This document shows, one piece after another, positions 35,416-48,218 of a DNA stretch of 64,000 bases. The notes under the pieces are model-generated. The model did not search any database, was not told where the DNA came from, and saw only the letters and a list, made by a program, of their open reading frames with translations. Source of the stretch: Valencia hispanica (Eukaryota; Chordata; Actinopteri; Cyprinodontiformes; Valenciidae); assembly GCA_963556495.2 (NCBI GenBank), contig OY747716.1, positions 11,794,571 to 11,858,570 on the forward strand, given 5' to 3'. Position 1 is the first letter of the stretch. Each line of letters starts with the position of its first letter. Position numbers and translations under genes: made by a program.

Positions 35416-37150
35416 GATGAAGTATCTATAGACCTGCATGTATGCCTCAGCAGACATGCACCAAAACTACAGTTGATATAACATCTGACACCGAGGTGGT
35501 ATCAAAGCTCCCCATTCAGTCGTCATCATTGGCTCACAGCTATAATTTATCATGTGAATTATGCACTTCTTTTCACCTCCATCCTGCCATCTCTTTCTCT
35601 CTTCTCTCTCCACCAAACCTGAGGCAAAAGCGGCTCCTTTGTTCTCATCCAGGTTGCCGAGATGACTAAATTCATCTTTAATCAGCCAGATTATTGTGCC
35701 TGCCTGCTCTCCGCTGCCACCGTGCTCAGATACCTCCTGGTCATCACTCTTGTGCCGGACGGAGACCGAGAGCAGACTTATTAGCCATCAGAACGCCATC
35801 TTGGCAGAATTAGAATTAAGTGAGGGGACTGCAGTAACCAAATCAGAGCCACATCAGGGACAGTTTGAAATCAGATGAGTTTCTGATTTTATGCATTTTA
35901 ATTTTGCAAATGGTGTCGAGAGCAAAAAAGCCCATCTACAGGTACTGAGTAGAAATTGTGCTGAGTTTGTATTATGTTAAGCTGAAACCAATCATGAGAT
36001 TTGCTCAAATGCATATTTAAATTAGTTGCTCATTAATTCAGATATTCTCTGACAGAAATGTGTTTATGCTTTACTGAAAAAAAATCTATCTATCTCCAAC
36101 ATGGCTCAGACTCCTGCCTTATCCTGCATCACAGCAAGGAGGACATGTTTTTAAATCATTAGCTGTATCACAATATGTAAACCCTTGGATACTTGCTTCA
36201 TAATTCTTACTAAATAAGGACTTCTGAAAAGCAATGGTTTATAATAACCTCAAGAGAAGAGGGACATGCAAAACTTAAGCAGCCTTTTAAAGGCTGTTTT
36301 AGTTTGGTCCGCATCCACTGTTGGCTTTTATTTAACGTTAGCGTTTAGTAAAGAATCAGATCAGGGGTTGAAGCTTCCAAGGACAACCAGATCTTTGGCG
36401 TTGTCCACACGGGAACATTTTTGTCTAGTGGGATGTTGTTGTCAAAAACACACACCAGTACCATTTCCGCAAATGTTTTAATCCAAAGACAGAATGGCCC
36501 AAAGAGCTGTTTTTACCCCCTCAGACCTGTAAGTGGCGGTAAACATGTAGTATGCATAAAGCATCTACACAAGGTTAGTGGTAAACACGACAAGAAAACA
36601 AGAATGGCAAACAACAAAGCATGACTTGAATCTTTTGTAGAACTTCTTGCAGCTGCTGGAGCTCAACCACGAACGTGTAATCCGCCATTATTGTTATGTA
36701 TTACACGTTTGGGGTTCAGGAGTCGCGTTACCTGAATATTTTCTGTCTTTGATGTTTTTGTTTTTTTTAACTGTGACATTGTGCCATTTTGACAAATTGC
36801 AGTTCCCAACCCCTACCACTTGATGCAGACACGAGATGTTCACATTTATTTATAGTTTAAGTAACTGAATCAATCAAAAACAGATTCCCATGAGAGCATC
36901 ATCATTGGACTCAATGGATCTCGCTATCTGTGAGCTGACTGCGTTAAAGAGTTACGGAGGCCTTGGAGTCCGTCTGTGAGTGCACCAGACACAGACCACT
37001 GATGCAAAAAGAGAGCATGCTGCAAGATTTCACCCCACTGAAGCAATCAGAAAAGCCGTCAATCAGTTAATTAAAATGAATTATATTGAAACACTACTGA
37101 ATATGTCATTATTATCATTTCAAACCTCTGTTGGGGTTATGTGTCAGGTT
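35416..37150. other. Long stretch without firm genes
   Basis: 36380-36560 resembles a degraded MITE (cgttgtccacacggg). Short frames at 35442-35878 and 36266-36481 have no domain. Confidence 0.35.
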
Positions 37151-37151
37151 T

Positions 37152-39130
37152 ATTTATTATTTTATTTTTTTACGTGTCCTGTTTGGCAGTGTGGAGCTCA
37201 GAATTGGTGTCTGAGTACCAAGTAGAAGCCCAACAGATTTACTTTCACAAGCGGAGCAGTACAGCTTTTGCTATAGTACTCCACTTGATATGTGTGAAAA
37301 GTCTTTATTATGAATTGCTGGGGGTTTTATTTCCTGATGTTATGGACACGGAGACGGAAAATTAAGGGGAAGAAAGAAAAAAGATGAAGAAGAGAGGTAG
37401 GAAACAAAAAGTCATGAGAGAGGGTGAGTTGAAAATACAAGAGAGGAAAGGGAACAAAGAAAACACAGGAAAACATTGAAGTCTGCCTCCATACCCACAG
37501 GACGGCAGAGAGAGGGGAAAAAACAAAACAAAAAGCGAAAAAGGAACATCGACAAAACAAACCAAACATCGTGAACTAAGAACTAAACAACCACATCACA
37601 CAAGAATGGATATAAAAATACAACAACAATGTCACAGAAAAACTCATGGTACCGATTAATCAAGATCTAGTAATGATGACCTCAGCTCAAGAATATATCT
37701 TTAAACACCACAGACCCCACATCTATGTGTGTGTGTGAGCATGCTGGTGCATTTAAGGTTTCTCCATAAGAGTGTTCGATAGCTGGTGTGAGCAGGCATC
37801 AATCCGTCTCCCAGGAATCGATGCAGACATGAAGGAGATCGGAGCCAGGACGTCGACGGCCCGCGGCCCCGCAGGGGCTGCGCCCGGTTGCCACGCGCCA
37901 CCACCACACTGGGCCAATCCCCACCGCCAACATCCCAGCGCCCCACCCCTGCCCCACGTCAGGGCGCCCCACCGATAGCCGCAGCGGACGGACGGCATCC
38001 CAAGGCAAAGCTTGGGATATCGGCCCAGTGCATCGGCCGACTGACACACCGGCCCCCCCAGGCCCGGCTAGGCACGCACCAGGTCCGAACCGGATTGACC
38101 ACCGACCCACCAGTAGGCAGGGGAAATAGGCCTCCCATTAAATGTAAGGCCTGAGGTGTGCCAGGCGAGAGGGCAGCCCAAGACCCAACCTGACAGGCAG
38201 ACAAAGACATGTTCCCTCCCTCTTAAACACATACATTCTCACTAACTCACCAAGACACCCAAGAAATGACGCTGTACCCTCACTCACACACCCCATACAA
38301 ACTTCATGCTCCCAGGTCCAGGTACCGATGCCCCAGTAGAGCCACCAGCCCCCGAACCCGGGAGATGGACCCCCTACCTTCTAGGACAGAGACAAGCAGA
38401 CCGCCAAGGGCCCCACAGTGGCGAAGCAGCCCTACAGCATAGGACGCCGACCAGACCACCTGTTCCTCCTCCGGACCCCAACCCCTGATGGCCTGTAGCG
38501 AACAGGGGTGTGAGAAGACCTCTAGCCTCTATCCTCCCGCTCGAGTATGGTGTTGATGTGTGTTGTTATACTGTGCATTTAAAACAGAGGGGTGGGATGT
38601 GGGGAGGCAGCCACACATCCCCCAACCCCCACCCCGAGCCCTCAGTGTCTATATGTGGTTTAACAGTGGACACCGGCACCAGAGGTGAAGCTGATTGAAC
38701 CGCTCCCCCTCTAGATGCCGAAAAGTGTGCCCACCCCAAAGTCCCTACATATGTGTCGTGTGAAAATGTTATAAGTGGGAGTGTCTAAGTTGTATATTAA
38801 AATTGGGACCCAGGACACCACGGGACAGGGAGGAGGGAAGCCCCTCCTCGCACCCCAGTGATGTGCCCATGCCCCAAGACCCTATATGAGTGGTAAAGTG
38901 ATGGAGCGGGTGGACAGAGGTGTCCAGGGATGGGGAGGGAAGGACTGGGAGACAAAATGTCTTCCCAGGGAGCCAGCTCCCCCACTGACCCCAATAGGCA
39001 CCGCTGTTCACCGGGATCCACCAGGGGAGGGAGGCCATGGCACGTTCGACCCGGGGCCCACGGCCACAGCACCACAAAGCCCCACGGACCCCAAGGCAGT
39101 CCCCCCAGCCCCATCCCAGAAGGGGAATTT
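37152..39130 (-). repeat. GC-rich retroposon-like repeat, copy B (inverted)
   Basis: The reverse complement of much of 1-2362. It begins with the A-rich tail (ttttttacgtgtcctg at 37166) and contains the same polyA-like signals, the T-rich block and the 38690-38810 stretch matching 266-375. About 400 bp or more of the GC-rich core of copy A (about 1050-1690) is missing near 37880-38050. The outermost part (38830-39130) diverges from the left end of copy A. Frames in it are artefacts. Confidence 0.75.
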
Positions 39131-39189
39131 TTGGTTACAACTTCCACAGTCTCTTCTTGAAGACAAAAGTCACATTTCCCTGTAGCATG

Positions 39190-39790
39190 TTTCCCCTGTT
39201 TAAATAATGTATTGTTTAACCCTGTATGACAAAATCCTAATCTAAATATAATTATTTTCTCCTTTCTGTTTCATTCGTCATCACGTGATGACATGATCAT
39301 TATGCAAATAAGCGTATGACGTCATCTGGCGACATCTAGCGACTTTCTGGGGCAACTTCAGCTACTTTCTGTCAGACAGTTGGCAGCACTGGTTCCACGT
39401 GACTCCGCCACAATCACAACCAACAACACGTTGAACTAGTGATATTTTGTCTTTGAATAAGTGAAAACCAAGTGTCTTTACTTCATAGTTCTGTTTGTTG
39501 GTTACCACAGAAATAAATAGATTTATTTTTCTAACGTGGTGTCGCACGGTCGGCTTAATAAAAAAACAGTCACGTCTGTGTAAACTCAATTCATGTAAAA
39601 ATTACACTCAATATAAATTGTTCTCGGCAAGTAAACGGCTCTTTCACAATCTCCTATAAAAATACTATTTTCTTTCATTGTTTTACGTCGCCCAAAGTTC
39701 TGTCTCCTAGAAACAAAAATCCACCTTCCTGAGTTCAACACTGACAAACGCTTTTTATTTTAGTGTTATAATAAATAACTATAACAAAGT
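39190..39790. other. Unassigned AT-rich sequence
   Basis: No gene recognised. Confidence 0.4.
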
Positions 39791-39795
39791 AAAAA

Positions 39796-39870
39796 AGAAT
39801 CAGAATCGGGAAGGTTTTATTGCCAAATATGTGAACAGATTCACAACATTAGGAAATTGCTGTGGTTGAA
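39796..39870 (-). mobile_element. Retroposon 3'-end fragment
   Basis: aatcagaatcgggaaggttt and attgccaaatatgtgaac resemble the tail of a fish LINE/SINE that ends in (AATCAG)n. No coding. Confidence 0.45.
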
Positions 39871-40254
39871 AAGAGAAATGGCTTGTAGAACATCATTTAT
39901 ATTCTCAAACATTAATAGAAAATGTTTTTGTGATGTAAAAAAAGCATTCCAACCTGTTTCTGCTGACTTTTTTTTGCATGTTCCTACAGTTTTTGATATT
40001 TTTCTTTGGTGGGTGAAGATAAATAATTCAGGCTGGAAGTCCTCCTTGTCAAAATTACAAGGTATAAATTATATCAGGGATTATAATTATGTCCACCAGA
40101 ATCTGTCAAAATCGAATCAAACTCCAAGGTAAATATCTAGAAAACCACTTGAAGATGGGATACTCACAGTCATTTTTAGGGGGGGATACAATTTATATCA
40201 GGCACAATAATTCAGTCCGCCAGAATCTGTATCCCCCTGGTAACTTTTTTATTC

Positions 40255-40560
40255 CTTAGCCAAACCTTTTCAAATCCACAAAATTAAATGTTCATTCTCA
40301 GCATTGAGAACACCATTATTCCTGACCAAATCTCCTTCTCCATTTGCAGAAATACAGCCCCAAATGTTCAAGGAACCTCCACCACGCTTCACTGTTGTCT
40401 GCAGACACAAATTATTATACCGCTCTCCAGCATTTTGATGAACACACTGTCTTCTGCTAAAATTTTGACTCATCAGTCCAGAGACCCTCTTCTGCTCACA
40501 AATTAAGACGGATTGAAGCTGCGCAACCTTTGGAGCGATAATGTCCCTAGTAGCTGACAG
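40255..40560 (-). pseudogene. Tc1-like transposase fragment
   Basis: The minus-strand frame 40473-40270 reads VKRGGGSLNIWGCISANGEG and DLVRNNGVLNAENEH, the 'KHGGGSLMVWGC' block of a Tc1 transposase. Sequence just outside (cagtccagagaccctcttc, ctccagcattttgatgaac) matches the flanking coding part of that family. The ends are not present. Confidence 0.8.
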
Positions 40561-40564
40561 TCAT

Positions 40565-41490
40565 CTAACTTCCCAGAACTTGGTGAATCAGGAATCTAGT
40601 ATACTATATTGACTGTGCAGGGACATATCTGAATCTTGCTCTTTGCCATTTCTCTCATTTGATTCATAATTGACATGTGACTGACAAACAGACTGACATT
40701 TTTGCCCGAGACAAGCATTAGGGCCTGCAATACTTTTATAGTTTTCGGGGATATTTTGGGGTTTTAAGACACAAAAATGGCTGAATGATGTGCCGCGATA
40801 TACAAGGTATCTCGAGAGGATACCAACGAAGTTTATTTTATCCCATCTCCCAAAACAAGACATGGACAAATGTCTCCGTTGGATAAAACTGTGTGCAGAC
40901 CACGCAGTCAACTTAACATAACTATAAACAAGAAAGTCTACGTTTGTATACTTTTTTTGGTAAGCCAATGCTCTTGTTTAATCTTAGAAATCAGGTCATA
41001 TAAGTTAATATCGATCACATAAAGGCTAACAGTAAAGAGCTTTCTTTAGCTAGCCACTAGCAACAGGCTATTGTACGGAGCTCCTAAGGGGATATGGGCA
41101 AAAAAATTAAATAAAGTTGGTATCTTGTGTGCACCACTTACTAACTTGTGTGCACCAAATGCTTTCTCGTGCGTAAACAAGGACATGAGTTTGTTTTTTA
41201 AATTGCTAGGGACAAGAACCATAAACTTGAGCGTGGTTTGAAGAATGCTGAAGACAATTATAATTACTTATTCATAAATAAGTGCTGTATTCATCTGTTT
41301 GACGTTTCACCTTTATTCAATCAATAAAAGTTGAAAGCCAGACGGTTTTGTCTAGTTTTACTAACGGCACTGAAAGCCAGCAGGCTGTTGGCTAAGAAGA
41401 ATCACTCAAATTCACATTGTAGCACAAAGAACAATGCTGGCTATGTTAACATTATTATTCTCACAATATATGACCCGAGTTAAGAAAACA
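40565..41490. other. Unassigned sequence
   Basis: No gene recognised. A 126-codon minus frame at 40588-40968 has no domain. Confidence 0.4.
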
Positions 41491-41493
41491 TGT

Positions 41494-41647
41494 TGCCTTG
41501 CAAATGGCTTGCATTTGTATAGCGCTTTTTTCAGAACCACAAAGCGCACTACATTCAGTCATTCAGCCATTCACACGCTGATAGTGGCAAGCTACTACAT
41601 TGTAGCCACAGCTGCCCTGGAGCACACTGACATAGGTGAGGCTGCCG
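41494..41647 (-). mobile_element. SINE, 3' half (split copy)
   Basis: gcttgcatttgtatagcgc is the 3' tail and ccattcacacgctgatagtgg and gtagccacagctgccctgg the body of a fish SINE. The 5' half lies at 43380-43490. A hAT-like element separates the halves. Confidence 0.7.
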
Positions 41648-43379
41648 CAGGGGTGGACTGGGACAAAAATTCAGCCCTGGCATTTTCTGTCCAGACCAGC
41701 CCACTACATTATCAGCCGACACTACATAAATGTCTACAAATCTCGCAGCATCTCCTCTCATGCATTCTACAGTACAAATGAGAGTCATATTCCTTGATAG
41801 CAGTTAACAAATAAGGCACAAAACTGTGAACTCAAGGACTAAAACTGACAGCTGTGGCAATCAATCACTCAAAATTTATTCATTATAGTGTCAACAGAAC
41901 AACAGAAGTTAGGTCATGACAAGGGGTGGCACAAATCAAGTATGAATTCATAAAACATTATAAGACACATGACATACTCAAATCAGAGACGTCTCAGTAG
42001 TAGCCAAAAAGTGAAGTGGAGGCAGTGAGAGAACAAGCCCCAAAAAAAGAAAAGAAAAATGTCCAAAAATGGTATGCCTGTTTAAATTAATGACCAATCA
42101 CAAAAACGAAACGAGGGATTCGAGGGTCATTTGTACTTCACATTGCATTGAATTACCTAATGCAAATCTTTAATAGCGTTTTTCTCAAAATTAGTTTTTT
42201 TCAACATTCAAAACTTTCCACCATTGTTCTATCCTGAGCTGAAAAAAAATTACAGAGCGATTTGTCAATACATCGTTCTAAAAAATATATATGTGCTATT
42301 TTATGTTTTTAAAAAAACAGGGCAAAAATGAGTTTTTTGGAGCTACTTACACTGTTTTTTGATTTATGAAGTAATGAAATGAAATAAACCTATTTCCCTC
42401 TGTAAAATGTTTTTGATAACATATATGATTAGAAAATTAAAGAAAAATGCATTGTCTCTCACCAATTTTGAGATATGTTTACACATATATGCAAATTAGC
42501 ACATTTTTAACCAGATTACACCTCATTTGCATATCTAAACTAAATTTATATCAAAAGTTCTAATACAAAAGATGTTTGTTTTAATACAAGGATTAAGTTT
42601 GTCAAGTGTCATAAAGGCATCTTGAAGCTAACTTTTTTCTCTATTCACCTGTAGCGTCTCCCCTTAATGTTTACTGTTGCTATGGCAACCAGAGACCGCT
42701 GCCGTTAGTATCTGTCACAGTTTGGCAAATTTAACAAAATCAACCGCAACTACCAACAGTCAGCCCTTCAACTCTGGGCTGATATGTTGTCACAAGTATT
42801 CAGTTATTCAGGTCACATCGCAGTCAATGTAAAACCATTTTGGACATGTCTCAAAATGTTACTAACATTACTCACCATGCATGTCTCCACTTTGTGCGTC
42901 TCCTCGCGCAGCAGCACCTGCTGCTGGGGTGGTGACCCCGGCATCACATAGGTCTGTCAACCTTAAACATTTAGCAGCTTCCACCTCCAGAGATTTCAGC
43001 TTTTTGAGCCGCACTTTTTCAGCGCCACCGCCAGCGCCATCATCTTATCCTTCTCCATTTTCAGCTCAGCAGCATCCCGTCCATTGACTGTATCCCCGTC
43101 CCACCACTCCAGCCCATGAGGTCCCGCCCACCCTGGTTTGGGTTGTGATTGACAGCACTGTCATGGCTCTCATAGGCTGTCAGCCCATGATGACAAACAT
43201 AGACCAATAATATGCGTTGATGCTGGCAACACACTGCTAGCCCTCTGTAGCCAATTGGCTGGCCCAATTGGAGGGAATTTAGAGAGAAGAAAAAAAATTA
43301 AAATAAACAGCCAACCGGCCCACATTGGGTCAACGGCCCACCGGGATGATGCCCGGTATGCCAGATGGCCAGTCCACTG
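41648..43379. mobile_element. hAT-like non-autonomous element inside a SINE
   Basis: The left end CAGGGGTGGACTGG (41648) and right-end reverse complement CAGTGGACTGGCCATC (43379) match a hAT family found in fish. The flanking 8-mers (ggctgccg, ggccctct) agree poorly. The interior is AT-rich on the left and moderately GC-rich at 42880-43320. No transposase is seen. Confidence 0.6.
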
Positions 43380-43490
43380 GGCCCTCTGACCACCACCAGC
43401 AGGCAATTGGGAGAAATGTCTTGCCCAAGGACACAACAACACACCAATTACGAGACGAATTCCTACCACCTGTGCCACAGTCGCGCCCCA
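43380..43490 (-). mobile_element. SINE, 5' half with tRNA-like head (split copy)
   Basis: On the minus strand it begins ggggcgcgactgtggcac, then aggtggtag (A-box-like), and continues to tgttgtgtccttgggcaag and the ccaccaccagcaggc region next to the insertion. The B box is missing through a local deletion. Confidence 0.65.
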
Positions 43491-43589
43491 GGGTGAATGG
43501 CGTGTTTGAGGCAATACCTGGCCATCCAACAGGCTGTTCTGTTGAGGCCTATTGTGTTTTCAACTCACCAGTATGATGGTTTATTACTT

Positions 43590-43760
43590 TTGTATAAGAA
43601 TTTTACTTATACAGCATCATTTCACCACAAATATTGTCTCAGGTCCCTTTACAGAAAAAGTCCATTCATTCCAATCATATGGACAGAATCAAAGTCAAGT
43701 ACATTTATTCCATTGTTGACTCAAACAATGCAGTCAGGTTCAGTTTATTATTTAATCTGG
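43590..43760 (-). mobile_element. L2-type LINE 3' UTR relic
   Basis: atttcaccacaaatattg, ctcaggtccctttacag and ccattcattccaatcatat resemble the reverse of the tail at 62420-62496. Decayed. Confidence 0.5.
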
Positions 43761-43764
43761 TTAA

Positions 43765-45030
43765 AACATGTTCTAAGGAATCTCAGTAGACTGCAGGAAG
43801 TCACTGACTTGCACCATTCAAATCTGAGCCCAATGTTAACACCAACTGCATGTTGAAAAGAACATTCCCGTCTCGTCTGACATCAAAGCGTGCACTTTTT
43901 ATGGTAAATTGGATTTTGGCTTCAGAAGGAGCAAACCTTGTGCTTGGCATTTGTTTCGACCAGATTCAGACCTGTGGTGTCTGCAAGCGGCCAGGATGAG
44001 CTGCTGCGGTCTGCATGGAGGAGCACATCCTTTCCTCTCCGAGTGTTACTACGACACCGCCGCTCTGTCACACACTGAAGCAGCCTGCCATATTTAATTA
44101 GCTCGGGGGGGGGGGGGATTTCAACAAACACAATGGGCACATCAGTGACGGCCTTGTTGGCTTGTCATTGGGCTCCCGGGTGGAAAATACTGGGGGGTGA
44201 TCATGAGAAATTAGATCCAAATACTGCTGAAATATCATGCCACCAGACAGGTATAGCGAGTGTGTCCTTGTTGGTGGAGCAGTGAGGGGGAAACAGTGCA
44301 TGCATTCCCAGGAGTCATGGAAGTGTGATCCATGGATCATGGCACTCTGCCTGTGTGTGCTTCTTGATGATATGAGTCTACATGTGTAGGGATGGAAAGG
44401 ACAGGTAGGTGAGTGCGCTTGCTTTTTTGGATCGGTGCACCTATACCTGGTCCTCACACCATGTCTGAGCCAGGACTAAATGGGCCTGCAAGGTCCTAAG
44501 ATTATGTGCACTCATCTTCCTCTCAATCAACTGAGCTGGCTTGTAAACCAGCAATATCTATAATAAGGTCAATGTTTATTGGAAGCTCATTTTCTCAGTG
44601 CACACCAAAAATGTTCCAAAGAGAAGTTTAGACTTTTATGTCCAAATTAAATTTCTGCAAGAAATGGCTCCAGCAGGGTTGATAAACTCTACTAATTACT
44701 GCTGGGAGTTTTTTTTTTTTTCCAAATAACATGGAAGGACTTGGTAAGGTTAAACCTGCTGGAGGATGGACTCCCTGCCTTAATTAAGTGTGTAAAAGAA
44801 ATCATTTCAAGTTGGAGTTATATCAGGGTGTCGTCAGAGTTTTATGGCACAATTTTCTTTATGGTGTCAAAAGGCACAGCTTGTGTCGATTAAATGGGAA
44901 TCTTGTCCTCAAATAAATTGGGACATTCCTAAATTAGATTTTGTCAGTGAAGAAGTGGGCCTGGGGAAAATATTTCATCTGAAAGGTTGTTTAAGGAAAT
45001 ATATACCCATCAGGATGGCTTTAGTAGAGA
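43765..45030. other. Unassigned sequence with a G-run
   Basis: G13-14 tract at 44104-44117 and T-run at 44709-44721. No gene recognised. Confidence 0.4.
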
Positions 45031-45040
45031 TACTTACTGT

Positions 45041-45330
45041 ACAAAATATATGATCTTTGGTAATAGGAAAATAGATGAGTCCAACACAATGTTCATAGTG
45101 TATAAGAGTATATAAAGTTAAGTTATTTGGGGTTGTTTTGGAACATAAACTCATTTAAAATATATAAAACAAAAACTCTGTAAAAGTATTGGACTTTTAA
45201 ACAAAATAAAAAATGTTTTAGAACAATCAACGCTCCAGATATTATATTATTCACTCATTGCTCCATATTTGATTTATTTTATAGATGTTTGGGGCAACAC
45301 ATACAAGCCCAATACTAAACCTGCATGTTA
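45041..45330 (+). pseudogene. LINE reverse-transcriptase fragment of a further family
   Basis: TKYMIFGNRKIDESNTMF at 45041, then after a gap KQKLCKSIGLLNKIKNVLEQ and LYYSLIAPYLIYFIDVWGNT (45150-45310). This is the RT thumb region of a fish LINE distinct from the CR1 and L2 copies here. There are stops between the blocks and no ends are visible. Confidence 0.78.
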
Positions 45331-45334
45331 TTTT

Positions 45335-46043
45335 AATTTGTATAGCAATGACTTTAATTTTGTAATTTTGAGGTAGGGGCAGATTTACACAAGATTTTTC
45401 ATCTTCCGGCTCCCTTCACTTGTGCATAGGAAAACATAATATGTGAGTATATGTTTGTTTTGTTGAATTAGGTGAATAAACTAAATGAAACAAAGCTTAC
45501 TGCTGAAGGTGCAGCAGACGCTGCACAGCTTATGCGCAGAATATACCTTCGTGACTTTTATTTTAGCTTCCATGTTAAGATTTCTAAACACATACAAACT
45601 GGGTGCTATGTGCATCACAGCTGTGGTTCCAATCAGGACAGAGCTGTGTCTGTTTTAGGACTGAGGTAGGCGACATGGGCGGAGCTCTGAGCTAAAACGA
45701 GCTGGTTCTCATCGGTGTTGTGCAGGTTCACCTGAAACAAGTTTAGTTTTAGGAAATAGCTCTAAATTCAGAATTAAATTCATCGTTCTCAGTATGTGGT
45801 AATTCACATGTTTACTTCCCATTAATAATGAAACACTCAATTCAAAGCTAAACATTCAAAATGTTGGAAGATGACCCGATTGTATAATTAGCGTAATAAT
45901 TAAGCCATCATATAGCATTTGCAATGTGGATCAATGTTTGATTATTTAAGCTTCTCAGTTTGTTTGTTTTTCTCACAAAAACTACTTCAAGACAAATTTG
46001 CTCTTTTTCACATATTCTCCCAGACATTTTACCAGGACTTGAT
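45335..46043. other. Unassigned sequence
   Basis: No gene recognised. Confidence 0.4.
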
Positions 46044-46055
46044 CATTTTTAAGTC

Positions 46056-46355
46056 CATCCATCCATTGTCTATACCCGTCTATCCTATGGAGGGTTGCGC
46101 TGGGGCTGGTGCCTATCTCCAGCATTCACGGGGCGAGAGGCGGGGTTGCCAGTCCATTGCAGGGCAACACAGAGACACACAGGACAAACAACCATGTCCA
46201 ACCATGTTTTTGGACTGTGGGAGGAAGCCGGAGTACCCGGTGAGAACCCAAGCATCCACAGGGAGAACATGCAAACTCCATGCAGAAAGACCCCAGGCTG
46301 GGATTTGAACCCGGGACCTTCTTGCTGCAAGGCAACAGTGCTACCAACTGCAGCC
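46056..46355 (-). mobile_element. Complete tRNA-derived SINE, 300 bp
   Basis: On the minus strand the head starts at 46355 with an A-box-like tggtagcactgttg. An exact B box, ggttcaaatcc, lies at 46311-46301. The body includes tttgcatgttctccctgtgg and gggtactccggcttcctcc, the 3' domain tgcaatggactggcaaccc, and a (GGAT)n tail at 46056. The 12-mer cattttt+aagtc flanks it exactly (46044-46055 and 46356-46367). Polymerase III would transcribe it from the internal boxes, with LINE machinery moving it. Fragments of the same family are at 14251 and 15091. Confidence 0.92.
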
Positions 46356-46486
46356 CATTTTTAAGTCATTATTCACAAAACCCTCATCGGAGTGTCATGC
46401 TACTACTAGGCCGCTGTCCAAGTTACTTAAGTGTTTTCAGGTCATACTACTTCAAGTCCGGGTTCAATGGCTCCCTGTTGACTTTA

Positions 46487-48216
46487 CAGGTACATCTCAA
46501 AAGTTAGAATATAACAAACAATCAATTAAAAAACGATATTTTAAACAGAAATATCAGGCTTTTGAAAAGTAATGTTAAACAACAATAGGTTTGGCCTGGC
46601 TAAGAATAACTATTAATAAATGCCAAAGGCCGTTAAAAACAAACCTAGTACAATAGATCAAAATAACCAAGTCGGCAACTAACAGTAAAATAGCTCTCAG
46701 TCTCAGGTATTGCTTATGAATACCTGCTTAATAAGGCTCAGATATTAAAAAACAATGGAATAAGGAATAAGTCCAGCGCTTATGCGTTCAAACAGCATAG
46801 CCCTTCACATATACAGAATAAACACAGACACCTTCTCTCCAATATATATACGAATTTATTATAATTCAACCTTCTAGTTAAAATACTTTTATCAACAAAC
46901 TCACTATGCTTGTAAGACCCAACTAAACTACTAAGTAAATGATTAAAGAATTATAAAAACTAATAAACTACCAAAAAGTAACACTGTAAAAATGAACAAA
47001 TGAGAATAGAATCAATAACCGATGAAAAATGATGCCACAGTTCAGCGTGAGCTGTGAATATTGAGAAACCAGGTTTATTCGGTGGAATTTGGAAATTGAA
47101 CCAAATTTTAAAGGAAAGTGTATTAAGTTATTACGATTTGATTATTTATTCCCTGTCCTAGTGGGTGCATCTAGGACAGTAGGTCATGTTCAGAAAACAA
47201 TGACCTTCTGGGTGTAATGTTCTGATAACTAATGTCAGCAAGCAGCAGATATTAACAGTACGTTCGGACCTTGTCAGACGAATGCCCGGTTCGCTATTGG
47301 GCTATCAGACGCAGAAGGCTGGCAAGATGGAGAGACAATGGACACTGAAACTGAGCTCATGCTGTTAGAAGATAAACAGTGATTGCTAAATACTATTTAA
47401 GAGTTTGCATTACAAGGTTTGGATGGGGATACGAGGTCGGAACTGTTTTGATTCACTCTGTCCCTCCATGTTTGGCCAAACATGTTATATTAAATACTGA
47501 AATGCATTAAGGACTCTGAGAAGAGCTGTTTTTTTAGCCATAACACCAAATTAGCTTTTAAACTGATTAAGTTTAGTTAGCACCAAAACGGTGTTGTGAA
47601 TTACTCACAGCAGCACCAATATATGTTAGAATAAAACATGAAATACCTCATAGAATGATATATAGTAATAATATCACAGTCCAGAATGAATATGTATGCT
47701 TAAAGACAGAGGTTTGAAGAATTTGCAAATTTGGCCAGATTAGCTTTAAACTAATTAAAATTAGTTAAAGACTAAATTAAGAACAACATTTGAATATGTG
47801 TTCAAACAACCAGTTCACAAAGCAAAGTAGAAGTGAAGATAAAAACATTATTTAAAAGGCTGCAGTTATCCCTGTTGCTGGAGAACCGTTTTTCTGCCAC
47901 GCTTTTTCCTTCCACTCGTCAATGACACTTCTGGACATCTGAACAGTCAGCAGTCTTCCCCAAGACTATGAAGGTCAGAATATTGACATGACATTTTTAA
48001 ATTCAAAATGCTTTTTTAAGATTTGTGTGATGTAATATTCTAATTGTCTGAAACGTTGAAATTTTGGTTTTCATTATCTGTATCCCACAATCATCAAAAT
48101 TACAAAATATGCAGGGTTGAAATATTTCACTCAATGTGTCAAGAATCTATTTTATATATGAATGTCAAGAAACATTGAACTTTTTCATGGTATTCTAATG
48201 TTTTGAGATTTACATG
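46487..48216. mobile_element. Tc1/mariner-like element with TA duplication, 1.73 kb
   Basis: The left end CAGGTACATCTCAAAAGTTA and right-end reverse complement CATGTAAATCTCAAAACATT match over about 26 bp. TA flanks both sides (46485-46486 and 48217-48218). The right 330 bp (ttccttccactcgtcaatg, gtcagcagtcttccccaag) matches a known fish family. The interval of about 46600-47870 does not and is unexplained. No transposase frame is readable. Confidence 0.8.
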
Positions 48217-48218
48217 TA

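Noticed and set aside
46301..46355. tRNA gene
   Set aside because: The A and B boxes belong to a SINE head followed by a SINE body, tail and target duplication. No tRNA cloverleaf is complete.
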